DNA from: a bacterium
GTDB lineage: Bacteria; Sumerlaeota; Sumerlaeia; SLMS01; JAHLLQ01
DNA length: 64,000 nt
Assembly: GCA_020444065.1 (NCBI GenBank)
Contig: JAHLLQ010000007.1
Location: 62,001-126,000 of the forward strand
Reading direction: 5' to 3'
Shown here: in pieces, positions 1 through 7,048 of the stretch
Numbering within the stretch: the stretch's first letter is position 1
How the letters are laid out: each line of letters opens with the position of its first letter
Made by a program: the position numbers and the translations under genes
Notes under the pieces: generated by a model
Seen by the model: the letters and a program-made list of their open reading frames with translations, nothing else
Told to the model about the DNA's origin: nothing
Database searches by the model: none

Positions 1-892
1 GTTCTGCGACGAGCGTCGGCTCGTCCGCGTTCATGGCGGTTGCGCCGGCGGATGTCCATGCAATGCGTCGATCGACGGGAATCGGGCGGGCTTTCTCGCT
101 GCTGTAGGATTCACCCGCGCCGAGTTTTTTCACGACGCCGGCCTGGATGACTTCGACGTTTCCGCTGGCGACGGCGACTTCGGCACCGCGAAGGCCGCGG
201 ACGACACTGAAGGTTCCGCCGTCGGATTCGACGCGGAATTCGCGCGTATCGACGCGCACCGGACGGGCAGACTCTTTCGCGGCGTTATTCGCGACGAAGA
301 GTTCGCCGCGCTCGAGTTCGAACTGCGGCTTGTTCTTCGAGCCGGCAAGACGGACGAGGGAATTAGCGTTGAGCTCGACGCTGCCGGTGTTGTTGGCGAG
401 GGCCAACTGCAGGTAGCCGTCGTTGGCGGTCTTCAGGCGCTGCGTTGTGGCCGGCAGGCGATCCTCTCCGGCAAGGGAGCGAATGCCCTCGGCCTCGAAT
501 GCCTGCACGGTTCCTTGGGATGCCAGGACGCGTTCGACGGCGCCGCCGTTACCCCAGGGCAGAATCACGTATGTGCCGACGGCGATCAGAAGTGCCGCAC
601 ATGCGGCGATCGCCATCCAGCGTGAAATCGGGCGAACCTTCGCGGGTTCGCGCGTGGTGCGTGCGACGGGAAGCGCAGAGAGATCGGGCCGGTCGGCCGA
701 CTCGGCCAGCGTTTCTTCCGCGGCGCCAAAGAACGCGGCCAGTTCTCGATCCTGGCGGCGGTATTGTTCGAGCAGGTCTTTGTATTCTTCGTTGGCCTCG
801 ACTTCGGCCATGAGTTCGCGTTCCTCGTCGGGCGTGAGTTCGCCTTCGAGGAATTCGAGGATTCGGTTTTCGGCTTCGTTACGAGTCATCAT
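1..892 (-). CDS. FecR-type anti-sigma factor, partial (C-terminus off window)
   Basis: Open reading frame on the minus strand that runs off the left edge, so only about 297 residues are visible. The N-terminal ~60 residues are acidic and helical (ILEFLEGELTPDEERELM), like the sigma-binding domain of anti-sigma factors, but lack a clear HxxxCxxC zinc motif. One membrane helix lies near residues 103-125 (MAIAACAALLIAVGTYVI), followed by a FecR-like periplasmic domain (GTVQAFEAEG, GELFVANN, TREFRVESDGGTFSVVRG). ATG at 892 is chosen because a GGGGAG site sits 8 nt upstream; ATG at 889 is adjacent. It starts 26 nt after the stop of the ECF sigma gene, so it is probably the cognate cytoplasmic-membrane anti-sigma regulator. 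The signal sensed is unknown. Confidence 0.82.
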   Translation of the reverse strand, partial: MMTRNEAENRILEFLEGELTPDEERELMAEVEANEEYKDLLEQYRRQDRELAAFFGAAEETLAESADRPDLSALPVARTTREPAKVRPISRWMAIAACAALLIAVGTYVILPWGNGGAVERVLASQGTVQAFEAEGIRSLAGEDRLPATTQRLKTANDGYLQLALANNTGSVELNANSLVRLAGSKNKPQFELERGELFVANNAAKESARPVRVDTREFRVESDGGTFSVVRGLRGAEVAVASGNVEVIQAGVVKKLGAGESYSSEKARPIPVDRRIAWTSAGATAMNADEPTLVAE

Positions 893-917
893 TGGAGAAA
901 CTCCCCGGCGAGCGTCA

Positions 918-1532
918 TCACCCGCCGTTGCCTTTCTGTACGCCGCGCGTGTGTTGCGCGGGATCGGTGGCGGCCGTTCGATCGGCGGCCTCCATGCGCG
1001 CCCGCAAGACTTTGCGGGCTTCGAACAGGCGGGATTTGGCGGCTTCGAGGCCGATGTCGAGTGCATCGGCGATTTCCCGGCAGGACATGTTGTTCATGTA
1101 CTTCAGGCCAAGAACGACGCGGTGGGGCTCGGGGAGGCTGTGGAGGGCTTCTTCGAGCTGTCGGAGACGTTCCTTTTCCACGAGCATCTCTGGCACGGAG
1201 ATGACCTCCGGCGCGGGCTGATTGGCCAGGGCGCGGCGGCCGCGTTCGGCTTTGCGCAGGTGCTCGTGGGCGATGTTGCGGGCCATGGAGTAGAGCCAAC
1301 TGGAAAGGCGCGATTCGGATCGCAGATTTCCCAGAGTCGAGAAGGCGCGGACGAAGGTGTCATGCGCGATGTCTCGGGTCATCTCCGGATCCCCGGTAAC
1401 GCCGTATGCGACCGCGTGAATGGTGCGTTCGCAGGGGCGGACGAGCTTCCAGAAGGCTTTGGTGTCGCCTTCGACGGCGCGGGCCAGGAGCTGCTTCCGG
1501 CTTTGCTCGTCCGTTGTTGGGGATTTGGCCAT
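918..1532 (-). CDS. ECF-subfamily RNA polymerase sigma factor
   Basis: 204 residues, the usual size for an ECF sigma-70 factor. Region 2 is clear (ARDIAHDTFVRAF-like segment around residues 53-70, then SRLSSWLYSMARNIAHEHLR), and region 4 carries a helix-turn-helix (SCREIADALDIGLEAAKSRL, residues ~150-170) after LHSLPEPHRVVLGLKY. It would direct core RNA polymerase to a small regulon, probably including its own operon. It is the first gene of a two-gene operon with the FecR-type anti-sigma gene 26 nt downstream. The start ATG at 1532 follows a CAGGA-like site. Trigger and targets cannot be read from the sequence. Confidence 0.93.
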   Translation of the reverse strand: MAKSPTTDEQSRKQLLARAVEGDTKAFWKLVRPCERTIHAVAYGVTGDPEMTRDIAHDTFVRAFSTLGNLRSESRLSSWLYSMARNIAHEHLRKAERGRRALANQPAPEVISVPEMLVEKERLRQLEEALHSLPEPHRVVLGLKYMNNMSCREIADALDIGLEAAKSRLFEARKVLRARMEAADRTAATDPAQHTRGVQKGNGG

Positions 1533-1922
1533 GGTACGGTGTCCTGTTTCGGGACTTCTGCCGCTATTTTTGTCCCGTTCACCATGTAAGTGTTCGAGCG
1601 GGACGTTTGGTTGGAAAGTTTCTCCGTTTTTTTTACGAGGAACCGAGCGGAGCCTTCATGAGGGCAGAAGGTCGAGAAGAAACAGCGGCCCGTCGTGGTG
1701 ACGGGCCGCTCCATTGATATTAGGGGAATTGCGAGTTTACTGTATGGCCAGTCAAGGAAGCCAATTCCGGGCCTGATCCGGGCATTATTGCACATTTTCT
1801 GTGACAGAAGTGCCGCCGTCCGCCGAGCACAAGGATTGACAACCAACACCGAAGCGTCTTGAGTGGAACGTAGGGAGACCGAATGGGGAAGCACGACACT
1901 TCTACCGAGGCGGCGGACGATC
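1533..1922. other. Divergent intergenic region with a strong hairpin
   Basis: 390 bases between the divergent ECF sigma gene and the receiver-domain gene. It should hold both promoters, but I could not assign convincing -35/-10 boxes. Its one clear element is the perfect inverted repeat at 1684-1710 (separate entry). Short open frames here have no ribosome-binding site or recognisable product. Confidence 0.5.
1684..1710. terminator. Perfect 11-bp hairpin upstream of the ECF sigma gene
   Basis: Arms 1684-1694 and 1700-1710 (AGCGGCCCGTC / GACGGGCCGCT) pair perfectly around a 5-nt loop. On the minus strand it is followed by GTTTCTTCTC, a weak U-rich tract, so it could terminate or attenuate transcripts entering the sigma leader, about 150 nt before the sigma start. 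No gene end lies next to it, so terminator is only the nearest label. Confidence 0.4.
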
Positions 1923-2486
1923 ATGGCGCAGCGCTATCGCATTCTGGCCGTTGATGATAACGAAGACACCCTCGAACTGATCCGACTGACGTTGATGGAG
2001 GAGTACGATGTTCTGACTCTCTCCAACCCGATGGACATCTATGAACTTCTGGAAGTGTTTGAGCCGGATTTGCTGATCCTCGACGTGATGATGCCGAAGA
2101 TCACAGGCTTCCAGCTTGTTGAAATGCTGCAGAAGAGCAACGCGACGCGCAATTTGCCCATCATTATTCTTTCTGCAAAGAATAGCGCGCGGGAAATCAA
2201 GCACGGCTACAAGTTGGGTGCGAGCCTGTACCTGACGAAGCCTTTCCAGCCGGAGCGGCTGGCGAAGAATGTGAAGACGCAATTCGAGGTGCATCCTCCG
2301 GCGTCGGCGCGCAAGTCGCTGAATCTGGAGCAAGTCCTGGCGCAACTGCAGCTCAAGGTGAGCTACCGGCAGGGCTACGCGCAGATCGCTTCGGCGGACC
2401 TGCGTGTGGATGAGGAGGAAGCGCGAGCCGTGCAGCAGGAGCGCGAGCGGCGCTTGCGGCAACGGTTCGATCGACATCCGACGTGA
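1923..2486 (+). CDS. Stand-alone response-regulator receiver protein
   Basis: 187 residues. The receiver domain spans about residues 5-120: acidic pair D11/D12, phospho-acceptor D54 in LLILDVMMPK, conserved S84 and K106 in LTKPF. There is no DNA-binding or enzymatic output domain. The C-terminal ~65 residues are charged and helical and end in an Arg-rich tail (ERERRLRQRFDRH). It therefore probably acts by protein-protein contact after phosphorylation by an unlinked histidine kinase. ATG at 1923 is chosen over an upstream in-frame ATG at 1863 because the receiver fold begins immediately after it. No kinase gene is adjacent. Confidence 0.9.
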   Translation: MAQRYRILAVDDNEDTLELIRLTLMEEYDVLTLSNPMDIYELLEVFEPDLLILDVMMPKITGFQLVEMLQKSNATRNLPIIILSAKNSAREIKHGYKLGASLYLTKPFQPERLAKNVKTQFEVHPPASARKSLNLEQVLAQLQLKVSYRQGYAQIASADLRVDEEEARAVQQERERRLRQRFDRHPT

Positions 2487-2554
2487 CGGTGGGTGGCAAT
2501 CTCTTGGATTTGTCTGCATTCGCGGGCGGGTGATTCACCCGCCCGTTCTTGTTG

Positions 2555-3020
2555 GGGGGGATGGACCGCGCTTTCAGCGCTTGGTGGGGGCGCGCGGAAA
2601 TCCCAGGGCTTGCGCCCTGGGCTGGTATAGGACAGGGCGTTGCCCCTTTTTTGGGGCAAGATCGAGTGGGAGTGCGCGAGGGTTGCGGGACGGCTCTTGG
2701 GCAGGGATGCCCAAGTCACCTCGAATTGGTCTCCTGCGTACTCGTACTCAGCGGAGCGGTGCTCGTAATCGTTCTCGAATTGTTGGGATGGGAGTTTCGA
2801 GTAGGAGTACGAAGGGGGGCTCTGCGGTAGCTTGAGCATCTTTGCTCAAGCCCAGCGGTGTGTGGATTTCTGCGAGGGTTGCGGGCCGGCTCTTGGGCAG
2901 GGATGCCCAAGTCACCTCGAATTGGTCTCCTGCGTACTCGTACTCAGCGGAGCGGTGCTCGAACTCGTTATCGTCTTTTGGAGGGGTTGCCGGCTGGAAG
3001 CCGGCGGTCCCGGCGGTCCC
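2555..3020. repeat. Dispersed modular palindromic repeat, copies A and B
   Basis: Fills the convergent gap between the receiver gene and the thioesterase gene. 2676-2764 and 2872-2960 are the same 89-nt sequence with one mismatch, spaced 196 nt apart. Modules: a GGGCTTGCGCCCTGGG palindrome (~2607), a TTGGGCAGGGATGCCCAA hairpin (~2697 and ~2893), an ACTCGTACTCAGCGGAG stretch, a CTTGAGCAT..TGCTCAAG hairpin (2831-2850) and a GCCGGCTGGAAGCCGGC palindrome (~2989). The same modules recur near 4583-4745, 30826-31395 and 44473-44560. No credible gene is present; apparent open frames are translations of the repeat. Confidence 0.85.
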
Positions 3021-3032
3021 AGGGACACGATT

Positions 3033-3464
3033 TCAACTCGATGCGTTCGGCGGGCCGAGGAGGGTGTCGATGACTTCCTGGGGGCAGCGGCGGGGGCGGC
3101 CGTCGGGGCTCATGAAGGCGTGGCGCGTACTGCCGGTGGCGATGTGTTCGTTGCGGGCGTCACAGTAGACTTCGTAGTGCAGGTTGAGGCGAACGCGGGT
3201 TGCCTGTTCGACGGAGGTGCGAATGCGCAGCAGGTCGTCATAGCGCCCGGGGCGGTGATAGTCGCAGGAGGCGTGCAGCACGGGAAGAAGCAGGCCTCTC
3301 TCTTCGAGCTGGACGTAGGGAAGGCCGCGAACACGCAGGTACTCGGTACGGCCGATCTCCATGTAGGTGAAGTAGTTCCCGTAATAGGAGAAACCCATCT
3401 GATCGGTGTCACGATAGGTGACGCGGATCAGATGGTCGTGAAAGGCGGGGTTTTCTGAGGTCAT
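3033..3464 (-). CDS. 4HBT-superfamily acyl-CoA thioesterase (YbgC-like)
   Basis: 143 residues, typical for single hot-dog-domain thioesterases. It has the hallmark YRDTDQMG...YGNYFTYMEIGRTEYLR segment near residues 15-42, where the Asp after YR is the usual catalytic residue and the tyrosine-rich loop precedes the long hot-dog helix. It would hydrolyse acyl-CoA or aromatic acyl-CoA thioesters in the cytoplasm; the substrate cannot be inferred. Its start lies 18 nt after the stop of the upstream unknown gene on the same strand, so the two are probably co-transcribed. No Tol-Pal genes are nearby, unlike the classic ybgC setting. Confidence 0.88.
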   Translation of the reverse strand: MTSENPAFHDHLIRVTYRDTDQMGFSYYGNYFTYMEIGRTEYLRVRGLPYVQLEERGLLLPVLHASCDYHRPGRYDDLLRIRTSVEQATRVRLNLHYEVYCDARNEHIATGSTRHAFMSPDGRPRRCPQEVIDTLLGPPNASS

Positions 3465-3482
3465 TGTGCTCGTGGGCGCGGG

Positions 3483-4355
3483 TTATTCCGCGGACGCGAT
3501 GTCCTCGGCAATCTGAGCGTAGGTCTCTTCGTCGACGGCATCGCCGATAACGAGGCTGTCGCGGAAGCGATTCAGATCGAGGTGCATGAGCGCCCAGTGC
3601 TGGTGGGTGTTGTGCGCGACGACGGGGCCGAGTTCGTCCTGGCCCCAGTAGACGGCGTGCCACTCCTGGTTGCCGAAGTTGATGCGCACGCGGCGTCCGC
3701 GGACAAGTTTCTTTTCTTCCTGGGCAGCACCGGCCGCCGGAGCAGGCATCTTTGGCACCGTGGTGCTGGAGCCGGTCTGTGTGTCGGATGCCGTGTCGAC
3801 GATGTACGGAACGAGCTGGCAGTAGTCGAAGTGGTCGAGGTGGAAGACGACTTCGTCACGCTGCCACCGCATGCGACGCTGCAGACGGAGAACGAATTCC
3901 GGGGGCAGTTGGCCGATGGCTTTGACTTCGTATTCATGCAGGGGAACGCCCTGGGGCTTGATGCGGCCGTCGGGGCGCATTTGGTAGACGATTTCGTAGT
4001 CTTTGTCGTGCCGGTGGTCTTTGAAGAATCCGATGGCTCCATCCTCGAAGTAGAGGATGGTGCCGACGGGGAAGGTTCCATCGGTGCCCAGGACGCCGCG
4101 GCCGACGCTGGAGCCGCTCTGGGTCTCCTCGCGGGCGGGGGCGGGTTGGCTCGGGGCCGGCGGGACCGGTCCGGGGCGATTGGTTTCGCCCGGCACGACG
4201 GGTCGGCGCTCGGAGCCTTTGACGCGGTCCTTGTAAGGGAATTCCTTTTTCTTCAGGACGGAGTTCGCCAGTTTGCTGAGGTATTCGTCCTCAGCGGCCC
4301 GCTCTTTGGGGTCCTCGGGGATGAGTTCGTCCTGATCTTGGTACTTGTCCGGCAT
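3483..4355 (-). CDS. Hypothetical cytoplasmic protein, co-transcribed with thioesterase
   Basis: 290 residues, family not recognised. The ATG at 4355 (MPDKYQDQDELIPEDPKER) is preferred: the frame extends to 4451, but the upstream residues look like noncoding read-through (SDYPIRTRSHHHLG). The N-terminal ~60 residues are charged and predicted helical. A Pro-rich linker (~residues 65-85) follows, then two globular parts of beta-strand character, each with many aromatics (VGTILYFEDGAIGFF; VRINFGNQEWHAVYWGQ). There is no signal peptide or membrane helix. It is the first gene of a pair with the thioesterase 18 nt downstream. Confidence 0.75.
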   Translation of the reverse strand: MPDKYQDQDELIPEDPKERAAEDEYLSKLANSVLKKKEFPYKDRVKGSERRPVVPGETNRPGPVPPAPSQPAPAREETQSGSSVGRGVLGTDGTFPVGTILYFEDGAIGFFKDHRHDKDYEIVYQMRPDGRIKPQGVPLHEYEVKAIGQLPPEFVLRLQRRMRWQRDEVVFHLDHFDYCQLVPYIVDTASDTQTGSSTTVPKMPAPAAGAAQEEKKLVRGRRVRINFGNQEWHAVYWGQDELGPVVAHNTHQHWALMHLDLNRFRDSLVIGDAVDEETYAQIAEDIASAE

Positions 4356-4582
4356 GTCGATTCGGTTCTCGGTTCCTAAGTGGTGATGTGACCGCGTTCT
4401 AATCGGGTAATCACTCGTCAAGAGCGCATGGAGTCTAGAGCCGCCTGACAAACGATGTCAACGCCGATGGGCCCTGGGCCCCAGGGGGACAAACGTGGTT
4501 CTGGAGGAGTTCTTGGGGCGCGAGGGAAAAAGTGTCAACCCTGAGGGCGAGGGGCAGTACGAGGCGCGATTGGCGGACTCGA

Positions 4583-4745
4583 TTGAGGTGACTTGAGCAT
4601 CCCTGCTCAAGCCCCGAGGCTTTGGCCGTATGGTGAGCTTGCCGGCTGGGACGTGGTGGGCAGGTTGGCTTTTGGGCAGGATGCCCAAGTCACCTCGTGG
4701 ACGGTGGCGGATCGATCACGATTACGAGCACGAGCACGAAACAGG
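4583..4745. repeat. Dispersed modular palindromic repeat, copy C
   Basis: Lies in the 492-base divergent gap (4356-4847) between the unknown gene and the globin gene. It contains GAGGTGACTTGAGCAT..TGCTCAAGCCC (4585-4614), a GGGCAGGATGCCCAAGTCACC module (4674-4694) and a trailing ACGAGCACGAGCACGA tract (~4726-4741). The rest of the gap (4356-4582, 4746-4830) holds no gene I can support; promoters for both flanking genes must lie there. Confidence 0.8.
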
Positions 4746-4847
4746 GAGGTCGGCTGTCCCAGGGGTCGGCAAGGGTTATGCTGCGACTTTAGGAAAACAT
4801 CGGAATCGGCTGATAACAGCCTTCGATGTGCAGAGGAGGTGCGTAAA

Positions 4848-5213
4848 ATGTCCACAGTTTACGAACAACTCGGCGGCGAGCCTGTGATGGAGGAACTGGC
4901 GCGTCATCTTTATCGCAAGATGCTGAGCGATGTGCGGGTTGCGCATTTCTTTGAGGGCATGGATGTCGAGGCGCAGATCGCGAAGCAGAAGGCGTTTCTT
5001 TCGATGGTGACGGGCGGGCCGAATGGCTATTCGGGGCGCGATATGCGATCCAGCCACGCGCATTTGATGGAGCGTGGGCTGAACGATCGACATGTGGACT
5101 TGTTGATCCGGTACCTGGGCGAGATTCTGCAGGAAATGGGAATGCGCAAGGATCTGATCCTGCAGGTGCAGGAGAAGGCGAACACGGTGCGGGACGATGT
5201 TCTGAACAGGTAG
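4848..5213 (+). CDS. Truncated haemoglobin (group I / GlbN-like)
   Basis: 121 residues, the size of a group I 2/2 haemoglobin. Matching features are the N-terminal YEQLGGEP motif, the KQKAFLSMVTGGPNGYSGRDM segment, the likely proximal haem-ligand H70 in RSSHAHL, and a C-terminal helix (LLIRYLGEILQEMG). It would bind haem and O2 or NO in the cytoplasm, usually for NO detoxification or oxygen handling. ATG at 4848 has a strong AGAGGAGGT site 7-8 nt upstream; longer in-frame starts run into repeat DNA. Its TAG stop directly abuts the stop of the convergent glycosyltransferase gene, with no base between. Confidence 0.93.
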   Translation: MSTVYEQLGGEPVMEELARHLYRKMLSDVRVAHFFEGMDVEAQIAKQKAFLSMVTGGPNGYSGRDMRSSHAHLMERGLNDRHVDLLIRYLGEILQEMGMRKDLILQVQEKANTVRDDVLNR

Positions 5214-6761
5214 TCAGTTGGTCGACTGGACGCGGAAGGGCCGGACGGCAGTGCTGCCGTAGATGTAAAGGTCGTCGAGCGGGACGTAGACGTCGGGGGT
5301 CTCTTCGGGGACCTCGGTGGCACGGGAGTCTTCCCAATCGCCGTAGTAGACGATCCAGAGCGTACCATCCTTCGGCGCATTCGCGCGCAACCACTGATCC
5401 ATTGCTTCGTCGGAATCGCGGGCCTCGTAGGCTTCGGCGTCAGGCCTGCCCGGCAGGCCGTAGTACTCGAAGGCGCGGCTGCGGGCGCGTGTGCGGGAGG
5501 TGACCACGACATCGCCATCCTCGATGTGTTCGGCAAGATGTTGAACGACTTCGCGAAGGCCCGAGCCGGGATCGCGGAGGTAGAAGAAGGTGGCCGCCAG
5601 CGTGATGAGGACAAACCAGGTTCCGACGGCGGTGGCGAGTCGACGGTGGTTCTGGGCGGCGAGGACGCGGACGGCTTCGGTGAAAAGCAGGACGGCAGCC
5701 GGGGCGATGGAGATGAAGTAGCGTTCGGGGCCGATGAGGTCTTGTTTGTTGGTCATGCTGGCGAGAGTGATTCCGATCGGCGGAACGAGGAACCAGATCC
5801 ACAGCAGCGGGAAGTGCGTGGTCGGTCGATCGATTGGCGCGAGGCGGCCTTTGCGCTTCCAGACAATGCGCGCGATCCAGATAGCGATGAAGCTGAGCGC
5901 CGCGATCACGAAGGCCGTATCCAGCACGTCCGTATGTGCGTAGCCATAATCGCCGAGGGAGAGTTTAGCGGCCTGGCGGAGCGCGGCGTAGAGTTTGAAA
6001 CCACCCCACTCCATGATGCCGACCTTGGTTTGCTCCTTCTCCCAACCAACGATGAGCGGGGTCCAGATGATGAGCGGCGCGATGAGCCCCGCGGCGGCTC
6101 CGATCAGTCGATCGCGGAAGGTTTTCCACCGCGCGGCGACGTAGATGGCTCCGGCTCCGATGGCAAAGACGTGCAGCAGGTGGAGGGCGATTCCGAGGAT
6201 TCCCGCCAGCGCCAGGTACACGGCGTAGCGTTTCTTTCCGGTGTCGAGATATCGAATCAGCGCAGAGAGGGAGCACGCGACGGTGAAGTACAGGCCGCTG
6301 TACATGCGGACATTGGTGCCCATCTGAAGAACGAACTGGTTGAAGCCGGCGAGCGCGAGGACGAGGAGGCCAAGGCGTTCGCCGAAGAGGTAGGCGCCCA
6401 GGCGCCAGACGACGAGGATGCCGAGGAAGGCGAAGACGGCGCTGGGAAAGCGAAGGGCGGTTTCGCTGGTGCCGGCAAGGTGGCTCCAGGCCTGGAGACC
6501 GAGGAAGTACCCGGGAACGTGGTTGCTGGCGAGGCGCTCGGCGATGACCTCGCGCGGCGTCTGGCCGATGACGCGGAGTGTAATGAACTCGTCGTTCCAC
6601 AGGGAGCGATGGCTCAGGAAACCAAACTGAAATCCAGCGATGAGCAGCAACAACAAGCCGGCCACGGCCGCGAACCTTCGCCTGTCGGCCAGAAGTGAAT
6701 CCCACACGTTCTCGACTCCTATGCCCTCGATTCTCTCTTTCAAGCGGCAACGACGCGCCAT
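5214..6761 (-). CDS. GT-C type membrane glycosyltransferase (PMT/ArnT-like, GT39/GT83 type)
   Basis: 515 residues, polytopic, with about nine or ten hydrophobic helices starting at residues ~32-52 (FAAVAGLLLLLIAGFQFGFL). After the first helix comes the WNDEF motif, the acidic loop typical of GT-C enzymes using polyprenyl-phosphate sugars, then NHVPGYFLGLQAWSHL, which matches the conserved His/Pro loop. The C-terminal ~120 residues are soluble and probably periplasmic. It probably transfers a sugar from a lipid-linked donor to lipid A, protein or another glycan in the inner membrane. The substrate is unknown, and no arn or glycan cluster is adjacent. Confidence 0.83.
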   Translation of the reverse strand: MARRCRLKERIEGIGVENVWDSLLADRRRFAAVAGLLLLLIAGFQFGFLSHRSLWNDEFITLRVIGQTPREVIAERLASNHVPGYFLGLQAWSHLAGTSETALRFPSAVFAFLGILVVWRLGAYLFGERLGLLVLALAGFNQFVLQMGTNVRMYSGLYFTVACSLSALIRYLDTGKKRYAVYLALAGILGIALHLLHVFAIGAGAIYVAARWKTFRDRLIGAAAGLIAPLIIWTPLIVGWEKEQTKVGIMEWGGFKLYAALRQAAKLSLGDYGYAHTDVLDTAFVIAALSFIAIWIARIVWKRKGRLAPIDRPTTHFPLLWIWFLVPPIGITLASMTNKQDLIGPERYFISIAPAAVLLFTEAVRVLAAQNHRRLATAVGTWFVLITLAATFFYLRDPGSGLREVVQHLAEHIEDGDVVVTSRTRARSRAFEYYGLPGRPDAEAYEARDSDEAMDQWLRANAPKDGTLWIVYYGDWEDSRATEVPEETPDVYVPLDDLYIYGSTAVRPFRVQSTN

Positions 6762-7048
6762 TCCGTCGCGAAAGAGGCGACCCTATTGGGGCCATTCGCA
6801 GAAAGTCAATTGGACGTGGGTGTGTATGATGCGGCCAGCGGCATCTCAACACCGCTGCCTACCGTTGAGCCTGGCTCAACTCCCTCTGCGCACTCCCCGC
6901 GGGTTGTCGAACATCAAATTGAGTGGTCTCGAATTTGTGTTGCGTTTGCCATCGCTGGCGACAAGTGTCTTTCTGTCGGGAAGGGGGAGGAAGCTGGAAG
7001 CAGTACCGGCGTCTCCTCCTTCGCGATTCTCTCGGGAGGGGGAGTTTC

